Shown in pieces: positions 10,371 through 22,228 of a stretch of DNA of 64,000 nucleotides. The stretch comes from Coprinellus micaceus (taxonomy: Eukaryota > Basidiomycota > Agaricomycetes > Agaricales > Psathyrellaceae): the NCBI GenBank assembly GCA_951394405.1, contig OX596343.1, positions 1,798,001 to 1,862,000 of the forward strand, read 5' to 3'. Position numbers and translations under genes: made by a program. The first letter of the stretch is position 1. Each line of letters begins with the position of its first letter. The notes beneath the pieces are model-generated. The model was not told the origin of the DNA. It saw only the letters and a list, made by a program, of their open reading frames with translations, and ran no database searches.

Positions 10371-13259
10371 TCACCGCCCCACAATCCCAACGACCGACCC
10401 CTCCCCAACGACCCCCACATCCCTCGATTCCGGCCCATACCCATCCACATGGCTCCCCTCTTCCTCATGGTCATGATGATCCCCGTCCCCATGTTGCTCA
10501 CTCCACGCCCTCCCCGCCTCCACCGCCGGAATCTCCGTCCCACCCGTCACCGTCAACCACGCCTCCAACCGCCTCCCCAACTCCCCTCCCCGGCCCCCAC
10601 AGATATCCCCCGTCATATTCAACATCTTCTCCTTCTGGATCTCCTCAGCGATGAACGGCAGCTTCCCCGACACGACCGCTACTTTGTTGACGACCGTCGA
10701 CGAGGACACAGGGCGCGGTTTGGAGTTGGCGGTGGTCCGGGAAAGGCCGACACCCCCAGGAAGGACGCTATCCGTCTTCGCTCGTATCCGGCCTACGTTC
10801 GACGTGGACGCCGACGCGCCTCCACTTCGTCCTGACGAACTACTCCCACTCCCATGTCCATTCATCTTCCCCACCCTCCTCCGCCCTTTCTTCCTCTTCA
10901 CATCCTCTACCTCCTCCCCATCCGCATCCCCCTCCTCATCTTCCTCTTCAATATCCTCCCGCTCAGGAATCGCATCCGCAATCATCGCCTTCAACGCATC
11001 ATGGTCATACAACCCCGCACCCTCCTTAAACCACTCCGCCTCAAACTCCTCCGGGCCCAATATACTGTCCACAAGCCCCTCTTCCCAGCCATCCCACTCC
11101 GCGCACCTGTGCGCCATCCTCAGCCTCGCACCATTCGCCTCCCAATACAGCCACTCTGCGCAAACCTGCTTGGGGTCGACCGGTCTGCGTGAGGAGGGTG
11201 GTGTGGGGATACGGAAGGAAGGATCAGAATGGAGCTCGGTGACAGCCTTGCGGAAGAGTTTGGAGACGAAGGGGCTGGATTGGAGGCAGGAGGGAACGTG
11301 TGCGCAGGCCCAGAGGGGGCGTGTCGTCGTCGATTCCCAGTCGATGACGCAAGTCTATATTAGATAGGGGAAGCGAAATTAGCATGGAATGATGAAGGCA
11401 ATAAGGGGATGCAACTTACGATCGTTGTAGGGTCCTCGGGATCAACGAACACGTTCTCGAGGCTGAGGTCATGGCAATCCAACGTAAACTCCTCCCTCGT
11501 CCCCTCCTTCTGCACCTGCCTCGTCAACCTCTCCATCAAATGCCTCCACCTACCCATCTCCCTCTTCACCGCTTGCTCCCGCCGGTTCAAATGCGCAACC
11601 AAGAACGTACTCCTCTGATTCCTTCTGTAATCGCGATAGATCGCCGATCCGGGACCCTCCCACTCCTCGTCGCTCTCCTCCATATTATACTCGTCGGAGT
11701 CGTCACTCTCGTCCCCGGGGACCGCCCGCAGCTTGTGATGCCGCGAAGACAACACCTCATCAGGGTCGAGGTGCAGCCTATGCGGGGCTGAACTACCGGC
11801 GTTCTCCCTCTGCACACCATCAATCTCCCTTTGAACGCACGACTCGAGGTAGGACCCACTCGAGGGCCACGGCCCACGATTCATTTCGGTTGGGTGGATA
11901 AGGTCTCCCCTGTTCGACCCAAAGAACGGCCACGAGATAATAGGCCCGGCATGATAATTATGCGTAACAGTATGCACGCTCTGCGCACTTGGTGACCGCG
12001 ACATGGGCCCCAACGTGGGGGAGAACGGGAACCCAGAGTAGTGCTGCAGAGCCGCTTTGGGCGTCGGGGTGCCCGAGGCGATGGCGTCCCGCCGGGGGTC
12101 GGGCCCAAAGTAGAGCGAGCCGACGTCGGTGAAGCGGTGCGCGAAGAGTTGGAGGATGATCTTGGCAAGGTTCTTGACGAGCTTGACGAGGTCCCTGTAG
12201 CAGAGGCCGTGGTATACCCGGGAGAGTGGAATGCCCGGTGCCTGTAAATAGATAGAGCGTTGAGCGTCAATTAATGTCGGAGGGCGGCTGAGCGGACCTT
12301 GGACATCAAGATGAACTCCCCGCCTAGTCGATTCCAGGGGTTGGAGTCGTAGTGATAGATCTTGGGGACGGGGACCGTGGTTTTTTCGCGGAGGTAGCTG
12401 ACCGTGGCGACCTCGGATTCGGTTTTGAGCCGAGGCATGAACCGGCGGGCAACGCGCGCCACCAGGTCCTCGCGATTAACCAGCGTAACAAGATAAGCCT
12501 GGGTCGTACGATAAGCATTGTTTCAAAGGAATAGGAATGTGGGGAAGGACCTTGTGGAATGTACCTGGATCCGAGGCCGCTCAGAGCGCGTCTTGGACAA
12601 TAGAAAGCGGGGAAACATACCTGCACTCAAAAACCTGATACGCCCCACCTCGACGCCCATCTTCTCTCTAACAACATCCTTCAACAACCTCCTGTCGACC
12701 TCAAAGGGCGCCTGGTCGCGCAACGCAGCGTCTTCCTGGCGCTCTCGTCTTCGATCTTCGTGCTCGATGTCCCAGTCCCATACCAAAGGGGGTTCTTGGG
12801 GTTGCGGCGGCGGTGGTGAGGATGACAATGAAAATGACGCTCGGTCACCGGTCAAAGGTGACCCATTCGCGGTGGGTTTCAGGACACCATTGGTGTGCAT
12901 CGAATGCGAGCTCGTCGTGGGTTGAGGGTTCACCGGGGGGTGGTTATCGACGGGGTCGGAGGAGGTGGATGTCTCGGTCGGCTCTACGGCCTCCCCTTTG
13001 GCAGCTGGGTTCCGTATCGTACTCGCCCCGACCTTGTAGCAATACGAGTCGGTGGTGGACACACTAGAGTAGAGATGAGTACTGGGTGGGGGTGGGGGTG
13101 TATAATAGGGAGGGAAGGAATGAATACGCACTTGTAATCAAAAACGACATGGACGGCACCGTTGTGACCAATCCCCTGTTTGGGGATATTTGGCAGCGGT
13201 TTCACGAGGCTCGTATCGACCGCCAGTTTCTGAGTCTGCACCAGCGCTTGTGCTCCCAT
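10371..13259 (-). CDS. Aminoglycoside phosphotransferase (APH)-fold kinase-like protein
   Basis: Five exons join in phase: 13259-13132, 13063-12565, 12498-12298, 12241-11420, 11354-10371, 877 aa. This matches fungal APH/ChoK-like proteins: N-lobe segment AYLVTLVNREDLVARVARR followed by VPVPKIYHYDSNPWNRLGGEFILM, the catalytic loop DCHDLSLENVFVDPE (the HDLSLEN form of H-x-D-x4-N) and the metal-binding block TCVIDWESTTTRP. Members phosphorylate small molecules or act as pseudokinases; some fungal ones are mitochondrial. A Ser/Asp-rich loop of about 150 residues separates lobes, and the C terminus has an acidic run (EREDIEEEDEEG) and a GSGSSSSGRSGG linker, both disordered. The junction at 12565 is the least certain: the family usually reads FLSAGxFNxAYLV, whereas this model carries some extra residues (RFLLSKTRSERPRIQ) at that point. 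Start is the first ATG in frame. Confidence 0.82.
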
Positions 13260-15671
13260 ATCTCTATCTTCTACGATATGGCGCCAATTTTCCAGGTATG
13301 TGGGTTAGGAAGGTAGCAGGGGGCAGCGGAAATGGGATCCTGGTGGGTGCTTGCGCGTATATAAAAGCCTGAGCCAGATCGCATCTGAAATCTCGGAAGG
13401 GATTCGTGCTTGGCTCAAAGTCGACGCATTTCCTAAAGGTAACCCGAACGGGTCTCGGGTCAAGATGCAAGATGCTGTCGTTCTGTCGCATGCGTCAGCC
13501 ACTGATTCCGAAGCCAATACCGTTCTGAACAGCTTTGTCCTGATCACCAGATTCTCTCTGGTCATGGGGCCCCTTGTGCCTCCAGCCACCACCATCCATT
13601 TGGAACTCGATCCACAAGTGAAGAAAGTAAGTTCCACCCCGCTTCCATTGGAGGGCAAGAATAGATTCATAGCTTCATTCGAGGAAAGGAAAAGTGAAGG
13701 TCCGCAGCGATTACGCCAACCAACGTTCTAATATCACACCTTCAACCTCTTTATGTCATTCCGTCATATTGCCGTTACTGACACGCTCCTTATCACGGCG
13801 TTCTAATAATAGTGCTACCACCCACCTACAACCATCCCTGGATCCTAGGCTTGGACCCCTCTTGGCCGCCCGACATTAATCGAAGAACCTCGCTAGCGGC
13901 GTCGCAACCACGCTAGGTAGCTTATAGTGAGTCGACGATGGCGTCTTGGCGAGATTCTGCTCGGCTCTTCTCTCGATTCCTCCGAAGTTCGCTGTAGTTG
14001 GTATGTGAAAAGCTGGATAGCCTTTCCAGGGTCTACATACCCTTTTAATCGACGCCTCCGCTCACCTCGCTATCAGCACTCAAAACGGGTACTCCGTCTC
14101 CCATTCCCGTTCCCATATCACATCTTCACCTCATCCTACCGATCCCTTCCTTGATGGGCCTACCTGGGCCTCCCGCGGGAAGACATGCCTACCCCTCCGT
14201 ACCCTCAGCGGAAGACCGCAAAGTCCAAGCACCCGTCGCTATCTCTGGATTCCACAGGAGGAAAATGATCTTGGCACCCCGAAGCCGTCTCACGAACCCA
14301 CTAGAAGCTCCCATATCTGCACCTTCCCGGGCTCCCGTCTCGCTGCACCCCTGACTTCGATGAGGTTCGATCGACCACTTCCCAACCCACTCCCCTCAGC
14401 CCTCCTTCGATGCCAATTCGAAGCGCCTCTGACTCAACGATCGTCCCGAGCCACGTTCCCGTCCCAATGCAGCCCAACACAGAACGCTTGGCGCCCCCGT
14501 ACTCGCTCCACTCTTAGCCAATCCCAACGATCCCAGTTCGCTTTGACTTTCGCTTCCCCTCCCTTAAACCCTTCGTTCGTCATTGTGATCAGTATAAGCT
14601 CTTGGCAACGATGGCACAGCGGTAGATTCTTGGCGACTGGTAACCTTGCTGAAGCTCTTGGCAACGAACAACCTCGGTACAATGAGGTCGCAATGATGAA
14701 TCCAATTGGCTTTGGCTCCTAAACGTGCGTCGACTCCGTCGGAGGGAGAGCGACCAATTGTGGTCCGCTTCTCATCCTCATCTTCCCGGAGTCCAAAGTT
14801 CAGAAGGAAGGCTATCTTAACAACAGCTAAAGGATGGCCAGATACCCGGCCAGACTCTCGCATCGCAGTTGAGATACCCTGAAGCGCTCGACCCGTACGC
14901 CCACCTCCGTACTGGCTCTCCGTACACCTCCTTCTAAACCCACCCGGCTCCCCGCACACGGCAAGCGAAGCAGGCACGAACAAAGGACATTGTCTTCTCG
15001 AAAGTCTGTTGGAATGTCGATATGTTCCAGTACGTTCGCACATCTGGACTGGATCAGCGCACGAAAATCTGGGGTAAGGAATACTCTAGAATACTCGGCA
15101 CGAAAAGATGTGGGGAAGGTACAACGATAACCACAATCGAGGTGCCTCTCGCACAGACCAGCCCCGAGCCTAGCCATGTTCTCGTCCTCCGCCTTCTTCA
15201 AGCCGGAAAACAAGTTCCGATGCTCGAAGCCCTTGACAACGATTGGATGACTGGTGACTGCGAAGGTTATTACTCGAGATAGGTTGAGGACATACAAACC
15301 CCTTCGCGCCACGAGCGCCATTTGACATCGCCATCGCAAGTTCCGTAGCGATACGCCTCCATCGCACATCGCACTTCCCCCGTCTCCCCTCTACCCTCAC
15401 CCGAATCGACACATCCAGATTCAAAATCCCATTTGTCCTTCAACTTGTGCATTCGGAACGCCCACGGAAACCTGCCACGAGAATCGATCTTGATCAACGA
15501 GCGCCTATTATCCTCGCCTAGATCATCGCACCACCCAATAAATCACAAGCGCCCGTCGCTCCGAGTCTCATGTCAACCGGAGCTCGACATACGTGCACAG
15601 CCACCCCCGCGACGAGAACGTCGGCAAGCGCTGGACGGATCACGAACCCGACGGGGCGCGGAGGAGTGATG
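13260..15671. other. Intergenic, no gene recognised
   Basis: Many short overlapping frames on both strands but none with coding-like composition or matching splice sites. No repeat or RNA gene seen. Confidence 0.45.
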
Positions 15672-16585
15672 TCATTCCGCCCTCAGGTTGAGGCGATCGA
15701 TGGTTTGGGGAGTCCAGGTCTGGACAAGGGGGAGGGGAATTGTTAAGTTATTGTGGGGCGGATTCGCGCGTATGTAAATCGGGGAAAGAAAGAGGAGGGA
15801 AAAGGAAAGTGACGGGAAGAGGAGAGAGGAAAGCCGGGGGAGCTTACGCTTGACGCCGCCCGATACAAACTCGCTAGGGGTTGACTCCTCACCCCATCCG
15901 ATGAAGCTCCAGCTGTATCGGACACTTCGTTTGGTTCTTGCAACTGTGAATGTGGCTCATCCTGAGGGAGGAATACGTTTGACTCTTCTGCTTTCCGGAA
16001 CAGAACGAGGCACGCTCTCTCAGGGTACACTTGGTCAAGTTAGAAATAGAAAATTGAGGGCGCTACTGTGTCCTCACCGTGCGCCAGCTCTCCACTATCC
16101 GCGTCGAAGAACGCCTCCTGCTCAGCTTCCTTGCCCTCAAGGACACCCTTTGGAATCAGCCCTCTCAACCCTTCATCTACCCAGCTATTTGTATGCGAGA
16201 ACGACGACGACGAGTGGGGCGTTGGGTTGAAGGGGGTACCTCCCGCCTTTCCAGGTCTGTGGAACGCGTTCGACGTGCCATGGGGTGGCGATCGCAGATA
16301 TAGGTTACGCTGTCCGCCAGTGGCGACCAGCGCAGCAAACACAATACGACATTGGCCGTCATACCTGTTGAGCTTGCTTTTGAAAATGTGTGCGATGAAA
16401 AACGGGTGCACAAGGGAGCGACATTGTTCGTCGTGCTTGAGACACGCCGATTTGGTGAGGCATGAAGTCTTGAGTGACCCGTTTTGGGTACCCATAGAGG
16501 CAGGCAGGCAGACCTTGCCTACGCTTTTTGAGAAAGGTCGTATGCAGAGTGCACAATGCCCGAGGGCCAGCAACATCTGAAACAC
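15672..16585 (-). CDS. Hypothetical protein, three exons (tentative)
   Basis: Exons 16585-16067, 16018-15848 and 15719-15672 join in phase 0 with GT-AG introns; the first intron has a CTAAC branch-like sequence before its acceptor. The product would be 245 aa with a Cys-containing start (ALGHCALCIRPFSKS, KTSCLTKSACLKHDEQC) and no recognised domain. The sequence before the ATG ends in TTTCAG, so this ATG may instead be an internal exon joined to exons further upstream, perhaps those at 17571-17875. Treat as a model to be tested with transcripts. Confidence 0.35.
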
Positions 16586-16613
16586 CCTTTAGACACCAAG
16601 CAACCGACGCAGC

Positions 16614-17011
16614 AATCGCCACCCATTAGGGAGTCCACTAGTGTCTAATGGGACGCTTGTTCGTCGTAACTCGGTGCGCCCATCGCCAACCCCTGGGACC
16701 ACCGCCAGCGCCTACGGTATCAGCCACAAGCCGCCATCATCATCATGTACCATCCGGCGCGGTCATCGCCACCCACTAGGGAGGCCACTAGAGTCTAATG
16801 GAACGCTCGTTCATCGCAACGACTCGCCCATCGCCACCCACTAGGGCGATCCCTAGCGTCTAATGACCCGCCCGTAGCTACCAGTGACCGCCACCACCCA
16901 ACGCAGTCATCGCCACCCACTAGGGAGGCCACTAGTGTCTAATGGGACGTTCGTTCATCACAGCGACGCGCCCATCGCCACCCACTAGGGCCGCCCCTAG
17001 TGTCTAATGAT
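16614..17011. repeat. Degenerate tandem array with hairpin cores
   Basis: Five clear units start near 16614, 16764, 16830, 16909 and 16974, plus a degraded one near 16680, so the period is about 65-80 bp. Each unit holds ATCGCCACCCACTAGGG, then a short variable spacer, then CTAGTG or a variant and TCTAATG. The core is self-complementary: in the last unit CACTAGGG and CCCTAGTG are perfect 8-bp arms around CCGC, and unit three keeps it apart from one base. Sequence between units is not conserved. No coding frame runs through it. Confidence 0.8.
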
Positions 17012-17570
17012 GCGCTCATTTTCCCTTTATTAGCTGTATTGTCCTAAGCGCCCGAAGCCATATCTACAAGCGCTCCCCGTAACGCTTGTGCCTGCGACAA
17101 CGCCTAGAGATAGGTCGGGCGGGGCGTTGGAAGGGAATGGGCGGGAAGACAAGAGGGAAGAAAGTAGAGAATCTAGAAGCTCCCCCACTTTCAAGCTCAG
17201 CTCGAATGGAGTCACATCCCTCTTGATGCATTAAAAACGCGAGGCAACATTCAACCCATTTTGGGGAGCCTGTCCTGAGCCTCATGCTCGTGAGCTTCCC
17301 TCACCACGCTTGGCTTGGACACCCCGCATAAATGGATTAAGTGCCCGGTCCCCATCTGGCCTCTCCGTCTTACCGCAGGGCCCCACCCCCTTGTCCTCCC
17401 ATACCCCCCAACTCCCCCAACTTAGCATATCAAGCTACCCTGTGATTAACTGTGGTATGCACGAGTCGAATTCCTCAGCCGTGTATACACCAATCTCGAG
17501 GCTCGAGCCACCCATGCTCGTATCGAGGTTATGATTAAAGCTTGTACGCGTCAGCCAAAATCCGACATAC

Positions 17571-17875
17571 CGTCCTCGAGGCTCGAAACCTCGCCCTACC
17601 CTTCCTCTGTGACGCCTCTGTGACGGAGTGCCATAGGTCCTCGCCGACGCACAGCGGCCGCCACCATTTAGTGATGGGAAGTGAGCGTACCGCTCCCGCT
17701 TTCCATAGTTTGTAGAGTGCTTCCTAGAGGGAACGTTAGACCCGCTCGATGAATACGAAGGGGAGCCGGCCGTACTCACGTAGAGGTCACCGCTGTCGCT
17801 ATTAAGGCCTAAGGGTCCCCCTTCGCGAATCTCTCGAGCTTCGAGCTCTTGCGCAGACTTTGGGCGGGGAGGCAT
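17571..17875 (-). CDS. Hypothetical protein, N-terminal exons only
   Basis: ATG at 17875 opens a 32-codon exon (to 17780) beginning MPPRPKSAQELEAREIREG. Splicing to 17723-17691 (EALYKLWKAGA) and 17606-17571 (RKGRARFRASRT) is in phase with GT-AG ends. Further exons must lie downstream (below 17570), possibly including those at 15672-16585, but I cannot connect them with confidence. No domain recognised. Confidence 0.4.
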
Positions 17876-18181
17876 GGTGAGGGGAAGACGATGGAATTAT
17901 GAATGGACTTGGAGGAGTGAGGAACAAGAGGTGAACCTGAGAGGCATGCTGTATGTCACTAAGATCTCGCATCCACTGACGGGACTTACGAAGCGCTCTG
18001 CCTCCACAACGAAGGTATTTTGGCGCAGAAGAATAGCGAGGAGGTAATCCTTGACTCAGGTCTTCAGACTCTTCACCAAGGAGGATTAACAGATGCAGAA
18101 ATAGGAGTGTAATAAAAATAGTAGAGAAACGAAAAGGGGAGTAAATGGCGGGGAAAAGGATACATGGGATCGGGGCAGCAC

Positions 18182-21100
18182 TCAGGTTAGATCGATGACA
18201 GCAATGGTATTCTTTAGCGCGTCGGGGTGCTTCCTCTTCGTTCCAGTTTGGGAGCTCGATGCGGAGGGAGAAGCCGCCGTCCTCGATATGGCCAATAAAG
18301 ACGGCCGCGAGGAGCTCGGTCCAGCGAAGCGGGAACCTCCAGTGGCAGAGGCATCCTTCACGACCGACGAGGGGATCGTCAAACTGTTATTAAAGCGGAA
18401 AGTTTTCGTCCCTTGGATTGCCTTCATCACATCTTCATGTCTCTCCGACATGACCTTCTTCAGAACATCATCCTCCGCGACCTTCCTCACGAACGCAGCT
18501 GCTTCCGTCTGCGATTCCTGCCATTCGAGCTGGGCCATGACGTCTGGGCGTTTAGTGAGGACGAGTACGTATGGGGTGCTGCGCTTGAGGGTCTCTACGG
18601 TCACGATGTCGTTAATTCGGGCTCTGGCGATCTCTGTTTCGAGGTGAGTTCGGATGTGTTTGGCGGCACGAAACTCCAGTCGCTTCGCCGCGTTGTTGAG
18701 AAAAGCTTTGAGGTTCTTGCAGTTGGGGCAGGCATTACATCCGGCGGTGCGCTTCGGGAGGGTTGGCTGGACAGTCGAGGGCGTCTTAGGGGTCAGGACG
18801 CGTGATAGGTAGAGGCAGATGATGAGTTGGAAGAAAGCCGCGAACGGTTCGGTGGTTATCGGTTTCCCGTACTTCGACAATGTAGCTTTGAGGCGAGGTA
18901 CGAGGGGCCCGTACGTCTGGGTAATTCTGGCGTCGTGGTTTTCCCTCGGAGAAACCTTGAGCAGTGTGTTGAATATCGTAACGCACGGGGCCAAGTGGTC
19001 AAACGCAATGCACAAATCTGCAAGCTCAGAGGCGCGGTCAACGGAGCGATAATCATTGGGTTCCAGCCTGTGCACAGCGCTTCCGATGCTAGACCGAATG
19101 ACTCTGTGGATCTCGGTTTTGCCGTGGTTCTCCGTGGACTCTGGAGCTGTATCTTGGATCCTGGGAAGTTGGAGGCGCAGAGACTTCACCAGTACCACAA
19201 GGTGTTCGTATCCTGTGGAGTTATGGGCTTTCTGAATTGCGTTGAACAAGGCGATGCACAGATCCGGTTGGTTGATATCAAAGCAAAGCTGTACCAGATC
19301 GCGTATGGCTCGGAGCTGTCCGTCAACCCGATACCCTGCCGTCTCCCACTTTGATATCGCGGAGACCACACAGGTACGCAGCGTTTTCTGTAGCACCTCC
19401 CGCTTTTCGGTGTTATCGTCCGCCTTTGGGAGCTTGTCGAGGTGTTCGCGGATAGTTTAGATAACAGAGGTGCAAGCCGCGTAGGTTCCTGTCTTCGAGG
19501 TGATTGTGGCGACAGTGTCGCATAGCTCGGGATCGTCGATGAGGAAGCAGAAGTCGAGGAGCTCGGAGAGGCGATTGTCCTTCGCATATGTGTTGGCCAT
19601 ACCGTATCCAGGAGCGGTTGTCGTGTCATCCCACTGCGGGATAGCGCAGGATACACACTGCCGGATGACCTTGGTAACGGCGGCCGTCGGTTGGTCAGAG
19701 GGCAAGGGAGACTGATCGAGCGCTGAAGAATGTTTCTGCAAGGCTTTTGCCAGCCCCATCAGAAAATCGTAGATACCACTCTTCTTTGCAACACGGGGAA
19801 GGATGCTACAGGAGGGTTCGATCAACGGGACGGTCTAGGGTTAAGAGCAGCGCACCTCGTTTCAATCACCCCAACGCCATTCTCCCTCGCGATCTCGACG
19901 AGAGTGGGGACGTCGGCCATGTTAAAAGCTGTGTAGGACGAAAGAGCATCCTTCGCGAGGCTCTCCAACCATTCAAAATTGATATCCCGCCCAACCTTCT
20001 CCGCTATGGCGCTAATGACATCAAACCGAGCTTGCAATGCGGTGTTTTGCTGGACAAGCGAAGCGAGCCTGCCATATGCGTATTAGATATTTTATCACTC
20101 TGGGAGGTATACGTGGTGCACGTACCCTGGCTTAATAGAGTCCAGCTCGAAAGCGTTAAGGGCGCTGGAAAGGGTAGAGTTGACGGTCTCAAGCGCTGGT
20201 CCACAATGACGAATGGCCTTGTTCCAGAGGTCAGCCCTCTTCCAGGCTACAACGTGGGTTATAATCGTCATGGCACTCTTGCGATCCTTGTCGGCCACAC
20301 TGGCGGGGGTATATGACACGCGTCGTGCATTCTCAAGACACTCTAACACTGCTGAAATAATCTCCTCCGATTTTGGGTCGGGGTCGCCGTCAAGCCGAAG
20401 GCGTTGCAAGCCCCAGCTATGCCCCTTGAGAGATACACCAATGGAGGTAATGTCCTCGATGCGGAAGAGTATGACCACAGAACTGCTGTACCCTGCGGCT
20501 CGGATAAGTATGCTGCAATTTCAAGTAACGATGGCCGCGCTTACACTGGGACAACGAGCCGGCTCCCTGTAGAAATATGACGTCAATCCCATGTTAATGG
20601 TGTAGAGAAGTATAGTAAACGCACATTTCCCATGTAGCCTTCATAGTCCTCGTCGTCCGGTTCAATCCCATCGAAGGGGTCCTCCGGGACGAGGCAGTCC
20701 TGGTCAATCATAAACTCGCCAAAGTTGATATCACCGTCCTCGCCCCCATCGATTCGAACCATGTTTGTGATTTTGTACTCGTCCTCCGATATTTCTCCCA
20801 TGCGGGGGGTTTCTTCCTCCGATTCGTCTTCTTCATCATCATACCATCTCCTTTTGTGGTACCCGTAGCCTTCATCTTCGGCAGCTCCGGTGACGGTTCG
20901 CTTCAGGTTTCCCAAGCATACAACGATTCCGAGGCTTTCAGCCATGGGGAGGAGGTGGCCGACGGTGTTGGCGTCTTTTCCTTTGAGACTTCCCCGGCAC
21001 TTCTTGAGGTCGTCAGGACTATACTCATGATCCAGTAGATACGCGACGAGAGGTGTATCGGGCATGGTCGCGAAGCCTCCATATGCCCATGTCTGAAGGC

Positions 21101-22033
21101 ATCGATAGAGCGGCAGCAAGTCGGGTTGTTCGGGTAGAGAGGGTGGAGGTATGTTAGGAGACGTGTGGATGAGGTTGTAGGAGAGGGCGAGGCGATGACC
21201 AGAGGTGATTGGTTTCACCTCGTGCATCACATCGGTGTACCAAGCGAGAATCGAAGTGTCGTACGCGGATGTTTGGGAGACGTCGAGGGCTTTTGTCTTG
21301 CTGGCGTGACTGACATGGACCTCTCCACCTTAAAATGGAGAGGGGAGGACGACAACAATGGTTGCAAACATCCCAGGTGCCTTCGCCGTGCTGAGAACAA
21401 GCTCAGTTTGGCCAACCACGGAGAAGAAAGCCATACTCACTCCTGATGAGGAAGGAAACTAGCATACAAACATGAGCCCTCTGAATATTGGGGAAAAGGC
21501 AAACTTACTGGGATCCAGGTTGATATAATAGCAACTTGTATAGTTCGCACCGTGGTTTAGTCGCGTAAGGGGCGACACCCAAAGTGGACCACACGGCGTT
21601 TGTGGCGATGGACTCAACGTAGCTTTCCCATCTTGGGTTTGCAAATGCGATTTGATACGGGTCAAGCTCCCAGGTATCCCTAACAGCCTTATCGACAACC
21701 GTCTCGCTGCCCTTCCCGAATGGGGCCTGGGCTGCTTTTGAGATGATCAACTGGGCGTCCCGCTCGTTCGAGGGCAGGCCAAGAAGACCAAGTCCGTGAA
21801 TGTAGAGGCCGGGGTTTGGCGCGTTGATTTGCGTTGAGCAATGGTAAAAGCTGCCCGAGAAAGTGGACTGGGTGCTCTGGAGAGCCTGGTATAAATCATC
21901 CTGAATAAATATGATCGTGAAAACGCGCTCATAGTTACACTGAAAAGGTTAAACGAACGTTAAGACACCCGCTCTTCGCGGTTGCTGTATTTCCAGATGG
22001 GTCTGGATCTGCGAGGAGGTCAGAGATATCCAT
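18182..22033 (-). pseudogene. 2OG-Fe(II) oxygenase-domain gene (paralog A) with two in-frame TAA codons
   Basis: Eight exons join without a phase error over 1,156 codons: 22033-21959, 21900-21509, 21458-21441, 21390-20625, 20566-20547, 20485-20126, 20068-19856, 19805-18182. The N-terminal third is a prolyl-4-hydroxylase-like dioxygenase: SHFLPHQDTAKAPGMFATI supplies the iron H-x-D, GGEVHVSH follows, and VMHEVKPITSGHRLALSYN gives the second His and the 2OG-binding Arg. The HQD motif is encoded by an 18-nt microexon. The rest is a long helical region with a C-terminal C-x2-C-x2-C (CNACPNC) and basic KRKHP tail. Two TAA codons interrupt it, at 21332-21330 (between LPSPF and GGEV) and 19459-19457. 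Everything else is intact, so loss is recent, or the stops are read through, or they are assembly errors. Head-to-head with paralog B. Confidence 0.8.
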
Positions 22034-22228
22034 GCTGCCCCTGGGTAGACTCGGGGAGGGAACAAGCCAAGAACAAGCACTGGTACGGTGTCGAGACCAT
22101 GACGTGACTGTTGAAACGCGTCCCGTCACGATCACACAATTGGTGTCACGTCACGCGTGCATGCTGTCGACGCACCGCAACCGGCTCTACCAGACAGACA
22201 ACCCGTACCCCTTCAGACTCTTCTTAGA
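22034..22228. promoter_or_regulatory. Shared 195-bp divergent promoter with paired CRE-like and ACGCGT motifs
   Basis: This is all that separates the start codons of paralogs A and B. TGACGTGAC (22100-22108) and its exact reverse complement GTCACGTCA (22145-22153) form a 9-bp inverted pair, a CRE/ATF-like sequence. Two ACGCGT hexamers (22116-22121 and 22153-22158), the core of MluI cell-cycle boxes, lie beside them. The symmetry fits a bidirectional promoter, but binding is inferred only from consensus. Confidence 0.5.

Noticed and set aside
10450..10840. Plus-strand frame 10329-10835
   Set aside because: Antisense shadow of the disordered C terminus of the APH-fold protein.
16614..17011. 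CRISPR-like array
   Set aside because: Units are degenerate with irregular spacing, and the genome is eukaryotic; treated as a minisatellite-like repeat.
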